The position numbers were made by a program, and so were the translations under genes. The notes beneath the pieces were generated by a model that was given only the letters and a program-made list of their open reading frames with translations, was not told the origin of the DNA and made no database searches. From positions 247,863-311,862 of the forward strand of contig NZ_LMNG01000031.1 of assembly GCF_001423295.1 (NCBI RefSeq): a DNA stretch of 64,000 nt, given 5' to 3'. Within the stretch, counting starts at the first letter, position 1. Every line of letters begins with the position of its first letter. Source of the stretch: Methylobacterium sp. Leaf112 (GTDB taxonomy: Bacteria; Pseudomonadota; Alphaproteobacteria; Rhizobiales; Beijerinckiaceae). Of the stretch, positions 31,431-39,038 are shown in pieces.

Positions 31431-32567
31431 TCATGCTTTCCGGATGTAACTGATGGCGGCGACCACTCCGCCACGCGGTTCGTTCACCGAGGATTGCAGG
31501 AAGTAACCGTCCTTAGTGACTTGCATCGATACTTTCCGGGCATCGTAGAGTCCGCGGAAAACGCTTTCTGGCGTCACGTCGCCGATAACGTCCATGTTTG
31601 TTCCATTGTCGTTCGTATAGGGGCTCGCGAAGAACAGGGCTATCCGCTTCTTTGTCACCGAGGTGCTGAAAACCATGACGCCCTCGGCGCCGCGTAGCCC
31701 GAATTTCTTGTCCGAAAAGTAGATCCCGGCGGAAATGAAATTGTCCGGGTCGTCCTTGCCGAAGATGGTGCGATGATTGACCTGCACTTCGGGTGAACTC
31801 AAGCCCGACGGATGGTCGGCCATGAAGCTCTTCATGTCGCCATGCGCCATGTAGAGATCGCCTTGGTTGGCACCGGTCAGACCATCGCGCCACTTGTTAA
31901 CCGTCAGGTTCTCGTCCGTATCGTTCATGACGATTCCGAGGACCTTCTTCGGGTTTTCCAGAAACAGGAACAGGAGCAAACCGACGAGTGCGAAGACGAT
32001 GACCGAGATGGCAGTCTTCATGCCGAGGCCGGCGATTCCCGCTCGTGCAGCACCGAGGAACGTCGTCCCACCGGCACGATAGGCGTCGATAGCGAGCTTC
32101 GTGGCTGCGAGACCGACGCTGAGCACGCCGCCGCCGATGATTTCACCGGCCGCCTGCCCGGGCGTCTTCGCGTTCGAGGCGTTCTCGAACCGCTTCGTCA
32201 GCATATAGACATAATCTTTGACGTCGTTCCCCCTGTAACTCAGGATTGTGGGGACGTCCGTGGGTACGATTGTGAAGTTGGGCTCGATGTCCACGTCACT
32301 CGCGAGCATCGCGTCCAGGAGCGCGTCTTCGGCTTCGCGGTTGGGGCTGCCCTGATGCCAATCCTCAAGGTAGCCCTCACGCTTCGCCTTATCGAAGATC
32401 GCATCGAGCAGTGCCCCGGCGGCACGCTTCTTCTTCTCGGCATATGGGAGATGCGAACGAAGGATAGGTGCGAGGTCGACGTTGAACTGCTTTCGCAGAT
32501 TGCCGATGACCTCCTCGGCGAACGCAACTTCAGAGAGTTCGAGTAAACGGCTTTCCAATCGAATCAT
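31431..32567 (-). CDS. Membrane protein with actinoporin-like C-terminal domain
   Basis: The 378-residue protein belongs to no family I know. Residues 1-130 are charged and helical (AEKKKRAAGALLDAIFDKAK). Residues 135-180 are rich in Gly and Ala. One strong membrane helix follows (about 185-205, ISVIVFALVGLLLFLFLEN). The C-terminal domain (about 210-378) resembles actinoporins and the fold shared with fungal lectins: an opening IVMNDTDENL strand; RGAEGVMVFS, then RIALFFASPYTNDNGTN, matching the actinoporin G-A-x-G-V-L and L-A-V-L-F-S-V-P-Y-D-Y-N segments; and a closing DGYFLQSS...GGVVAAISYI. Actinoporins insert into membranes. GC is lower than in neighbours. The start is ATG 32567 (AAGGA at 32576-32580, 8-nt spacing) or GTG 32570. 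No immunity gene is evident nearby. Confidence 0.72.
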   Translation of the reverse strand: MIRLESRLLELSEVAFAEEVIGNLRKQFNVDLAPILRSHLPYAEKKKRAAGALLDAIFDKAKREGYLEDWHQGSPNREAEDALLDAMLASDVDIEPNFTIVPTDVPTILSYRGNDVKDYVYMLTKRFENASNAKTPGQAAGEIIGGGVLSVGLAATKLAIDAYRAGGTTFLGAARAGIAGLGMKTAISVIVFALVGLLLFLFLENPKKVLGIVMNDTDENLTVNKWRDGLTGANQGDLYMAHGDMKSFMADHPSGLSSPEVQVNHRTIFGKDDPDNFISAGIYFSDKKFGLRGAEGVMVFSTSVTKKRIALFFASPYTNDNGTNMDVIGDVTPESVFRGLYDARKVSMQVTKDGYFLQSSVNEPRGGVVAAISYIRKA

Positions 32568-32871
32568 CACACGCTTCCTTACGTTGAGGTTGCGCTATCG
32601 AGATGCAATACAACCTGAAAGAAAACAATCTTAGATTTCATTTCACGTGAGGATTCGACACCGTCGTGATTCGAGGCCTTTCGGGATCGTGCCCATCTCC
32701 CCCACCGGAGGTCCTGGGGGAGGCGAGGCGCGGAATTCGAATGGAATTGCAACCGGGGTCCGCAGATTTCACGTTGATCCAACCATCGTTTCCCGGTTGA
32801 TGGCGGTTCGGAGAGCCGCGCAAAGCGAGCGTCCGGTTGCCGAAGCGCGATCCTTGACCCAACTAGGCCAT
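32568..32871. promoter_or_regulatory. Divergent intergenic region, AT-richer near the actinoporin-like gene
   Basis: This gap of about 300 bp holds promoters for both divergent genes. Bases 32590-32660 are AT-rich. In-frame codons of the cyclase frame run back to 32647, but their composition is not that of a coding region here. No operator motif was recognised. Confidence 0.4.
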
Positions 32872-34122
32872 ATGCTCGATCGAGGTCCGCCCCAGTCGCC
32901 GCCCACCGCCGAAGCCGACGGATCGGAAGCGAACGACGTTCCGTTCGGCGCCCTGCAGCAATGCGTGGCCCTGCGCGACTGGCTGCTGAGCGAGGGCGCC
33001 CGGATGCCCAACGCCGAGGACCTCCTGGCGGGGTTGGCCGAGCGGCTCATCGACCTCGGGGTGCCGGTGGACCGGGCGACCACGGCCATCGACGCCCTGC
33101 ATTCCGAGTATTCCGGCGTCGGCCGTTTCTGGACCCGCGAATCGGGCTCGACGGTGCGGCTGTTCCCCCACGGCGACGCCTCCGACAAGGCCTACCGCGA
33201 GAGCCCGTTCCAGACGGTCCACGAGACCGGGGAGTGGCTGATCCTCGATCTTTCCGAGACGCCGTCCGACGCCTACGCGGTGATTCCCGACCTGAAGGCC
33301 GAGGGCTACCGCCACTACATCGTGGCGCCGCTGTTCTTCACCAACGGCACCCGCAACGGCATCACGTTCGCCACACGCAGCGCGGATGGATTTCGCGATG
33401 AGGACGTGGCGATCCTGCGCTTCGTCATCCCGACGCTCGCCGCCGTGATGGAGATGCGCAGCATCAACAAGCAGCTCGACCACGTGCTGCGGATCTATGT
33501 CGGCGACGAACCGCACAAGGCGATCCTGGCCGGATCGATCCGGCGCGGCCACGTTCAGCGCATCCGCTCGGCGATCCTGTTCGCCGACATGCGCGACTAC
33601 ACCCGCATCTCCGCCGAGATGACCCCGGAAGAAGCGGTGGACCTCCTCAACATCTTCTTCGACTGCCTCGTGCCGGCCATTGAGCGCGAGGGCGGCGAGG
33701 TGCTGAAGTATCTCGGTGACGGCCTGCTGGCGATCTTTCGCGAACGCGGCGACGACCTCGGCGGGGCGGCCAAGGGGGCGTTGACGGCGGCCCAGAGCGC
33801 GCTCGCGGCCCTCGACGAGGCCAACGGCCTCGGGCGCTTCGCCCAGCCCGTGGCGGCCGGCATCGCGCTCCATCACGGCGAGGCCGCCTACGGCAATGTC
33901 GGCTCGGGCGCGCGCCTCGACTTCACGGTCATCGGCCGCGACGTCAACCTCGCGAGCCGCCTCGCCCGCCTCAACAGGACGCTCGGCGAGCCCCTGCTGA
34001 TGTCCAAGCCCTTCGTGGATTTCCTCTGGGGCGATCCGGTCTCCCTCGGCACCCACGCCCTCGACGGGTTCGCCGAGCCCATGGGGGTGTTCCGCCCCGG
34101 ACGGCCGGCCGCGACGGTGTGA
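32872..34122 (+). CDS. Class III adenylate/guanylate cyclase with N-terminal sensor region
   Basis: The 416-residue protein ends in a class III cyclase homology domain (from about residue 225). Metal-binding aspartates lie in ILFADMRDYT and KYLGDGLLAIF; the Lys before the second favours ATP as substrate. The GRDVNLASRLARLN segment carries the transition-state Asn and Arg. The N-terminal half (VPFGALQQCVALRDWLLSEG, then IVAPLFFTNGTRNGITFATR) looks like a GAF-like ligand or redox sensor. So the product is probably cAMP, though cGMP cannot be excluded. ATG 32872 is the most credible start; ATG 32800 is an alternative. It is not in an operon with the downstream thi genes, which have their own riboswitch. 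Confidence 0.85.
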   Translation: MLDRGPPQSPPTAEADGSEANDVPFGALQQCVALRDWLLSEGARMPNAEDLLAGLAERLIDLGVPVDRATTAIDALHSEYSGVGRFWTRESGSTVRLFPHGDASDKAYRESPFQTVHETGEWLILDLSETPSDAYAVIPDLKAEGYRHYIVAPLFFTNGTRNGITFATRSADGFRDEDVAILRFVIPTLAAVMEMRSINKQLDHVLRIYVGDEPHKAILAGSIRRGHVQRIRSAILFADMRDYTRISAEMTPEEAVDLLNIFFDCLVPAIEREGGEVLKYLGDGLLAIFRERGDDLGGAAKGALTAAQSALAALDEANGLGRFAQPVAAGIALHHGEAAYGNVGSGARLDFTVIGRDVNLASRLARLNRTLGEPLLMSKPFVDFLWGDPVSLGTHALDGFAEPMGVFRPGRPAATV

Positions 34123-34164
34123 CGAGGCGCGCGGGGTGTTGACCGGAGGGCCGTCCCGGCCCAC

Positions 34165-34293
34165 ATCGGTGGTGTTCCAGGGAGATCCCCGGCAAGGGGC
34201 TGAGAAACCGATGAGCGGCCTGCGTGCGGGCGGCGGCGCGGAAATCCTTCGAACCTGAACCGGTTCATACCGGCGTAGGGATTGGACCGCCGT
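34165..34293 (+). ncRNA. TPP riboswitch (THI element) upstream of thiO
   Basis: Conserved TPP aptamer elements appear in order: GGGGCTGAGA (34196-34205) and AACCTGAAC with GGTTCATACCGGCGTAGGGA (from 34252). A closing P1 stem is visible: CGGTGGT (34167-34173) pairs with ACCGCCG (34286-34292) allowing one G-U. The aptamer binds thiamine pyrophosphate and normally reduces expression of the following thiamine genes when TPP is abundant. It lies in front of thiO-thiS-thiG-thiE. Confidence 0.93.
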
Positions 34294-34311
34294 GTTTGCC
34301 CGCCCGAGTTC

Positions 34312-34367
34312 GGCGGGCTCCGCTCAGAAGCGCACAGGCCCCACACCCCCTGCGTCCGTCGCGGAGG
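34312..34367 (+). promoter_or_regulatory. Candidate expression platform sequestering the thiO Shine-Dalgarno
   Basis: The thiO Shine-Dalgarno GGAGG (34363-34367) is overlapped by GCGGAG (34361-34366), which is the exact reverse complement of CTCCGC (34318-34323). A competing hairpin, GCCCGCC (34298-34304) with GGCGGGC (34312-34318), lies just after the aptamer. Switching between these two pairings would hide or expose the ribosome site, a translational platform. No intrinsic terminator with a U-run is present in the leader. Confidence 0.55.
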
Positions 34368-34375
34368 TTGTCCAG

Positions 34376-35584
34376 GTGCTCGATCCCAGCCGACCCATCG
34401 ATCTCAGGCGCTCACCCGCCGCCGCCCGGGCGCAATCCGCCCTGCCGGCCCGCTGCGATGTCGCCATCGTCGGCGGCGGCCTCATCGGCCTGTCCATCGC
34501 CTGGCGCCTCGTGGAACGCGGACGCGCCGTCACCGTCGTCGAGCGCGAGACCGTCGGCGCGGGGGCGAGCCTCGCCGCCACCGGCATGCTGGCGCCGGCC
34601 GCCGAGCACGAACCCGGCTCCGACCCGCTGCTGCCCTTGGCCCTGGAGAGCCTGTCGCGCTGGCCGGGGTTTCGCGACGCCCTGCAGGCGGCGTCGGGCG
34701 TCGACATCGACTACCGGGAGGAGGGCACCCTGGTGCTCGCCATCGGCCGCGACGAGGTCGAGCGCTTGCGCTTTCGCCACGACCTGCAGGTCCGCTCGGG
34801 CCTCGAGGCCACGTGGCTGTCCGGGCCGCAGGTGAGGGCCCGCGAGCCGGCCCTGCGCCCGGCCGTCACCGCCGGCCTCTACTGTCCCCACGATCATCAG
34901 GTCGATCCGAGCCGGGTCATGGCCGCCCTGGTGCGGGCCTGCACGGCCGCGGGCGTCACCATCGTGGAGAATTGCTCCGTCGAAGCCCTGGACTGGGCGG
35001 GCGACCGGGTCACGGGGCTCCTGACCGGCCAGGGCCGGCTCGCGGCCGAGACTGTGATCCTCGCCGCCGGCGCCTGGAGCGGGCAGACCGGGCTGCTCCC
35101 CGATGCCCTAGCGCTGCCGGTGCGTCCCCTGAAGGGCCAGTCGCTGGCGCTGCGCACCACCGCCCGCACCGGAACCCTCACCCACATGGTCTGGACCGAG
35201 CAGGTCCACATGGCCCCGAAGAGCGACGGCCACCTCATCGTCGGGGCGACGGTGGAGGATTGCGGCTTCACCCCCGGCGTCACGGCGGGCGGCCTCTACG
35301 CGCTGCTGGAAGGGGCGCGCCGTGTCCTGCCCGGTATCGAGGAGATGGCCGTCGAGGCCGTGTGGAGCGGCTACCGCCCGACCTCCGACGACGACGCGCC
35401 GATCATCGACACCCTGGCCCCCGGCCTCGTCGCGGCGACGGGCCACCACCGCAACGGCTACCTCCTGGCGCCCGCCACCGCCGACGCCGTCGCGGCCCTG
35501 CTGACGGACGGCGCCGTGCCGGACTACGCCAGCGCCTTCGGCCGCGCCCGCTTCGCCCCGGCCGAGACGAGGGCGCGCGCATGA
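34376..35584 (+). CDS. thiO: Glycine oxidase ThiO
   Basis: FAD enzyme that oxidises glycine to the imine (dehydroglycine) used in thiazole formation. The 402-residue protein has the dinucleotide motif CDVAIVGGGLIGLSIAWRLVE, the FAD-cofactor residues in ERETVGAGASLAATGM, GQSLALRT and a C-terminal DAO signature ending ATGHHRNGYLLAPATA. The start GTG 34376 is chosen for its Shine-Dalgarno (GGAGG at 34363-34367, spacing 8); the longer frame from GTG 34292 would begin inside the riboswitch P1 stem. ThiO is the source of the imine in aerobic organisms. It is the first gene of a four-gene operon behind a TPP riboswitch. Confidence 0.95.
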   Translation: MLDPSRPIDLRRSPAAARAQSALPARCDVAIVGGGLIGLSIAWRLVERGRAVTVVERETVGAGASLAATGMLAPAAEHEPGSDPLLPLALESLSRWPGFRDALQAASGVDIDYREEGTLVLAIGRDEVERLRFRHDLQVRSGLEATWLSGPQVRAREPALRPAVTAGLYCPHDHQVDPSRVMAALVRACTAAGVTIVENCSVEALDWAGDRVTGLLTGQGRLAAETVILAAGAWSGQTGLLPDALALPVRPLKGQSLALRTTARTGTLTHMVWTEQVHMAPKSDGHLIVGATVEDCGFTPGVTAGGLYALLEGARRVLPGIEEMAVEAVWSGYRPTSDDDAPIIDTLAPGLVAATGHHRNGYLLAPATADAVAALLTDGAVPDYASAFGRARFAPAETRARA

Positions 35585-35793
35585 AACTCATCCTCAACGG
35601 CCGGCCCCACGAGAGCGCGGCGCGCGACCTCGACGCCCTGTTCCGGATCGAGGCCGAGGAGACCGGGATCGAGAGCCCACAGGGCATCGCCATCGCCCTC
35701 AACGGCGCGGTTATCCGCCGCCGGGACTGGGAAACGACGCAACTCGAAGAGGGCGACCGCGTCGAGATCGTCCGCGCCATGCAGGGAGGCTGA
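35581..35793 (+). CDS. thiS: Sulfur carrier protein ThiS
   Basis: Ubiquitin-fold sulfur carrier whose C-terminal glycine becomes a thiocarboxylate that donates sulfur for the thiazole ring. The 70-residue product begins MKLILNGRPHE and ends in the required GG (RAMQGG). The ATG overlaps the thiO stop (ATGA), so translation is coupled. thiG starts five bases after its stop. The ThiF-type activating enzyme is not in this operon. Confidence 0.95.
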   Translation: MKLILNGRPHESAARDLDALFRIEAEETGIESPQGIAIALNGAVIRRRDWETTQLEEGDRVEIVRAMQGG

Positions 35794-35797
35794 AACC

Positions 35798-36577
35798 ATG
35801 ACCGAACCCCACGACGATCCCCTCGTCATCGCCGGCATCACCCTGGGCTCGCGCCTGTTCATCGGTACGGCGGGCTATCCCACCCAATCCATCATGGCCG
35901 AATCCGTGGCGGCGTCGGGCGCCGAAGTGGTGACCGCCTCGATCCGCCGGGTCTCGCTCCAGGGCCACGGCTCGGACACGGTCAGCAAGCTCAAGGGCTA
36001 CCGCTTCCTGCCCAACACCGCCGGCTGCGAGACGGCGCGCGACGCGATCATGACCGCCGAACTCGCCCGCGAGGCCCTCGACACGACGTGGATCAAGGTC
36101 GAGGTCATCGGCGACCGCGAGACCCTGTACCCGGACGTCGCTGAATTGCTGGAGGCCTGCCGCCACCTCGTGGAGGACGGCTTCACGGTGCTTCCCTATT
36201 GCAACGACGATCCGGTGGTGTGCCAGCGCCTGGCCGACATCGGCTGCGCCGCCGTGATGCCCATGGGCTCGCTCATCGGCTCCGGCATGGGTGTGGCGAA
36301 CCCGGCCAACCTCGAACTGATCTGTCGGCGCTCGCCCGTGCCCGTCATCGTCGATGCCGGCATCGGCACGGCGTCGGACGCCGTCATCGCCATGGAGCTC
36401 GGGGCCGCCGGCTGCCTCCTCAACACGGCGGTGGCGAAGGCCGACGATCCCGTGCGCATGGCCCGCGCCATGGGCCACGCCGTCGCGGCCGGCCGCCTCG
36501 CGCACCGCGCCGGCCGCATTCCTCGGCGCGGCCGGGCCGAACCGTCGAGCCCGCAGCTCGGCCTCGTCGGCTCGTGA
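35798..36577 (+). CDS. thiG: Thiazole synthase ThiG
   Basis: Condenses 1-deoxy-D-xylulose 5-phosphate, dehydroglycine and sulfur from ThiS to form the thiazole phosphate. The 259-residue protein is a TIM barrel with the catalytic lysine in WIKVEVIGD, plus GTAGYPT, VLPYCNDDPVVCQRL and the phosphate-binding PVIVDAGIGTASDA. Length and motifs are complete. ATG 35798 has GGAGG ten bases upstream. The stop overlaps the next start (GTGA). Confidence 0.96.
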   Translation: MTEPHDDPLVIAGITLGSRLFIGTAGYPTQSIMAESVAASGAEVVTASIRRVSLQGHGSDTVSKLKGYRFLPNTAGCETARDAIMTAELAREALDTTWIKVEVIGDRETLYPDVAELLEACRHLVEDGFTVLPYCNDDPVVCQRLADIGCAAVMPMGSLIGSGMGVANPANLELICRRSPVPVIVDAGIGTASDAVIAMELGAAGCLLNTAVAKADDPVRMARAMGHAVAAGRLAHRAGRIPRRGRAEPSSPQLGLVGS

Positions 36578-37206
36578 GGGCGCTGCCGTCGCCGCTCCTC
36601 GTGGTGACGGACCGGACCCTGGTCCTTGGTGGGGAGCAGGACCTCGTCGCCCGGATCGACGCGCTTCTCGCGGGCGGCGCCCGCTGGGTCTGGTTTCGCG
36701 AGCGCGACCTGGCGCCGGCCCCGCGCGAAACCCTGGCGCGCACGCTGCTGGAGCGGGTGCGCGCCCGGGGCGGTGTCCTGAGCATCGGCGCAAGCGCGGC
36801 CCTCGCGGCGGGTCTCGGGGCGGACGGCGTCCACCTGCCCGGCGGGGCGACACCGGCCGATTTCGCGGCGGCGCGGGGTCGGTTGCCCGACGGCTTGATC
36901 GGAGTCTCGGCCCATTCGATCGGGGAGGTCGAGGTGGCCGCGCGGCATGGCGCGGACTACGCCACCCTGAGCCCGATCTTCGCGACGTCGAGCAAGCCCG
37001 GCTACGGCCCGGCCCTGGGGCCGGAGGCCATGCGGGCGGCGAAAGCGTGCGGGCTGCCGGTCATCGCCCTCGGGGGTATCATGGGCGAGAGGGTCAGGCC
37101 CTGCCGGGCGGCAGGGGCCGCCGGGATCGCCGTCATGGGCGGCCTGATGCGCAGCCGCGACCCGGCGGGCGACGTGGGCGCTTTGCTCGGAGCCTGGAAG
37201 ACCTGA
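36574..37206 (+). CDS. thiE: Thiamine phosphate synthase
   Basis: Couples hydroxymethylpyrimidine diphosphate with thiazole phosphate to thiamine phosphate. The 210-residue TIM-barrel protein shows VTDRTL at the first strand, WFRERDL, GVHLPGG, GVSAHS, ATLSPIFATSSKPGYGPALG and IALGGI, typical of ThiE/TenI. Some TenI proteins lack synthase activity, but the phosphate-loop and S-P-I-F-x-T-x-S-K segments are intact and the operon context favours ThiE. The start is GTG 36574, overlapping the thiG stop. Last gene of the operon. Confidence 0.9.
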   Translation: MRALPSPLLVVTDRTLVLGGEQDLVARIDALLAGGARWVWFRERDLAPAPRETLARTLLERVRARGGVLSIGASAALAAGLGADGVHLPGGATPADFAAARGRLPDGLIGVSAHSIGEVEVAARHGADYATLSPIFATSSKPGYGPALGPEAMRAAKACGLPVIALGGIMGERVRPCRAAGAAGIAVMGGLMRSRDPAGDVGALLGAWKT

Positions 37207-37220
37207 CGCGTCGGGGAGCG

Positions 37221-37242
37221 TCTCCCACCCCCTCGTGGGGGA
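37221..37242. terminator. Hairpin between convergent thiE and Anbu genes
   Basis: TCTCCCAC (37221-37228) pairs with GTGGGGGA (37235-37242), eight pairs including one G-U, with a 6-nt loop. It lies 14 bp after thiE and about 30 bp before the end of the Anbu gene. There is no clean U-run, so it may be a bidirectional terminator or a REP-like element. Confidence 0.5.
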
Positions 37243-37273
37243 GGGCCGAACGCGATGCGAAACTCGAAAAAAT

Positions 37274-38029
37274 CTACTTCGGGTCGGCGGCCGGGCCGTA
37301 GGGCGGACGCGGGATCGCCCGGTGAGCGGCGCGCAGGGCCGCCGACCAGCGTTCGCGCAGATCGTGGAAGTAGCCTTCGCCCGCCTCGATGCGGTGGTTG
37401 ACCTCGAGGGTGAGGGCGTCGCGGCGGACCAGGGCGATGTCGATGGGCAAGCCGACGCCGAGGTTGGACCGCATGGTCGAATCCATCGAGACGAGGCCGA
37501 CCTTGAGGGCGTCGTAGAGATCGGTCTCGTATTTCACCGCCCGGTCGAGGATCGGCTTGCCGTACTTGTGCTCGCCGATCTGCAGGAACGGCGCGTCGCC
37601 GCTGCATTCGATGAAATTTCCGGCGGCGTAGATGAGGTACAGCTTCATCGGGTCGGTGCCGATCTGGCCGCCGAACAGCAGCGAAACGGAGAAGCGCAGG
37701 TTCGCCGCCTCGAACCCGGCCTTCTCGATCTCGCGCACCCGGCGGATGGCGCGGCCGACGAGCTGGGCGGCCTGGAACATGGTCGGCGCTTCGACGAGCT
37801 TCATCTTAGCCTCGCCGGCATCGCCCTCGACGCCCTCGGAGAGCAGGCTCAGAACCGACTGGGTGATGGAGAGGTTGCCGGCGGACGCGAGCATCATCAC
37901 CCGCTCGCCCGGCACGTTGAAGTGGTGGAGCTTGCGATAGGTGGAGATGTCGTCGAGGCCCGCGTTGGTGCGGGTATCGGCGATCATCACCAGGCCGTCC
38001 TCGACCAGGACACCGACGCAGTAGGTCAT
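37274..38029 (-). CDS. Proteasome-type peptidase Anbu
   Basis: Anbu (ancestral beta subunit) is a bacterial relative of proteasome beta subunits and HslV. The 251-residue protein begins MTYCVGVLV; Met removal would expose the N-terminal threonine nucleophile. The catalytic lysine region RKLHHFNVPGERVMML, the strand LASAGNLSITQS and GLVSMDSTMRSNLGVG fit the NTN-hydrolase fold. Substrates are unknown. It is the last gene of a leftward cluster of ATP-grasp, alpha-E and transglutaminase-like proteins, the standard Anbu neighbourhood, proposed to make and process a peptide tag. The start is ATG 38029. Confidence 0.9.
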   Translation of the reverse strand: MTYCVGVLVEDGLVMIADTRTNAGLDDISTYRKLHHFNVPGERVMMLASAGNLSITQSVLSLLSEGVEGDAGEAKMKLVEAPTMFQAAQLVGRAIRRVREIEKAGFEAANLRFSVSLLFGGQIGTDPMKLYLIYAAGNFIECSGDAPFLQIGEHKYGKPILDRAVKYETDLYDALKVGLVSMDSTMRSNLGVGLPIDIALVRRDALTLEVNHRIEAGEGYFHDLRERWSAALRAAHRAIPRPPYGPAADPK

Positions 38030-38066
38030 CGTTTCAGCTTTCTTCGTGCCCGAACGCCCCGTATCG

Positions 38067-38894
38067 TCAGGACTGGACCGTCGCCTGTGATTGCTCGACG
38101 CGGAGCTTCACGTCGAGGGTTTCCGTACCGCCACCCATGCGGCTGCCGCGGATCGGAGCCGCGCCGAGGTAGTCGAGCCCCACGGCGACGCGGATATGCG
38201 CCTCCGTGGTGGCGATGCCGTGGGCGGGGTCGAAGCCGACCCAGCCGAGGTTCGGCACTAGGGACTCGACCCAGGAATGACCCGCCTCCTGGTCGACCAT
38301 CCCGTCGTCCCGGTGGAAGTAACCCGAGACGTAGCGGGTCGGGATCTCGAGGTGGCGTGCCGCGGCGATGAAGATGTGCGTCAGATCCTGGCAGACGCCC
38401 TTCGCCTGCTCGAACGACTGCGCCGCCGTGGTGCTGGCGCTGGTCGGGCCGGGCTCGAACACCACCTTTTCGTGCACGGCGGCGAGCAGGCGGTGGAGGC
38501 AGGGCAGGGGCGAGGCGTCGCCCGCCTCCCGGACCGCACGGGCGAAGGCCTGGATCGGCTCGCTCGCCAGGGCGAGATCGGAATCGCGCAGGTAGAACTC
38601 GTCGGGCAGGCGCTCGACGGTGCCGCGCACCACGCCGTGCATCTCGTTGGTGTCGACCTCGCCGGTGACCCGGATGGTGAGGGATTCGGCCGGCTCGTCG
38701 GCGGTGAACCAATGGACCACGTTGCCGAATCCGTCCTCGCGCTCGCTGATCCGGCCGTCGATGGACGGCTCGATGCGCCAGCGCCGGACATATTGGCCGT
38801 CATGGTCGCGCGGCCGCAGGCGCAGGACCTGGATCAGGTTCCGGGCGGGATGCTCGTAGGTGTAGTTGGTCTCATGAAAGACGCGGATTCGCAT
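38067..38894 (-). CDS. Transglutaminase-like protein (Anbu cluster)
   Basis: The 275-residue protein has an N-terminal beta domain (MRIRVFHETNYTYEHPARNLIQ) and a papain-like transglutaminase core with a complete triad: Cys168 in KGVCQDLTHIF, His206 in AGHSWVESL and Asp222 in GFDPAHG. Bacterial members mostly act as peptidases or amide-bond transferases rather than classic cross-linkers; the role here is not known. Genomic linkage with Anbu, alpha-E and ATP-grasp genes is strong in many proteobacteria. ATG 38894 matches the family N-terminus; the frame upstream is an unlikely extension. Confidence 0.9.
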   Translation of the reverse strand: MRIRVFHETNYTYEHPARNLIQVLRLRPRDHDGQYVRRWRIEPSIDGRISEREDGFGNVVHWFTADEPAESLTIRVTGEVDTNEMHGVVRGTVERLPDEFYLRDSDLALASEPIQAFARAVREAGDASPLPCLHRLLAAVHEKVVFEPGPTSASTTAAQSFEQAKGVCQDLTHIFIAAARHLEIPTRYVSGYFHRDDGMVDQEAGHSWVESLVPNLGWVGFDPAHGIATTEAHIRVAVGLDYLGAAPIRGSRMGGGTETLDVKLRVEQSQATVQS

Positions 38895-39002
38895 GAGGGC
38901 GGCCTTTGCGCGGGTCCGGGCAGAGCCCGCCACCCCTAAGCATCATTCCCCGACGTGTCACACGGTTCGAGGCGAACCGGGATAAGTCGACGGATTTCGA
39001 GG

Positions 39003-39038
39003 CGGGTGTCACGTCGGCGGCGCCACGTGACACCCGCT
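39003..39038 (-). repeat. 13-bp perfect inverted repeat at the end of the alpha-E gene
   Basis: GCGGGTGTCACGT (39003-39015) and ACGTGACACCCGC (39026-39038) form a perfect 13-bp stem with a 10-nt loop, starting on the alpha-E stop codon. On the transcript it lies between alpha-E and the transglutaminase-like gene. No U-run follows, so it may be an RNA-processing or partial-termination element rather than a full terminator. Confidence 0.75.

Noticed and set aside
31431..32567. Prophage or insertion element around the low-GC gene
   Set aside because: No integrase, transposase, terminal repeats or tRNA target is visible on either side, so only the gene's own composition hints at transfer.
32647..32871. 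N-terminal extension of the cyclase gene from ATG 32647
   Set aside because: Composition in this part is not typical of coding sequence here and adds no recognisable domain.
34292..34375. N-terminal extension of thiO from GTG 34292
   Set aside because: It would start inside the riboswitch P1 stem and lacks a Shine-Dalgarno, whereas GTG 34376 has one at ideal spacing.
36199..36573. ThiE frame extended upstream into thiG
   Set aside because: The open frame is a shadow of thiG; the conserved ThiE start follows the GTGA overlap at 36574.
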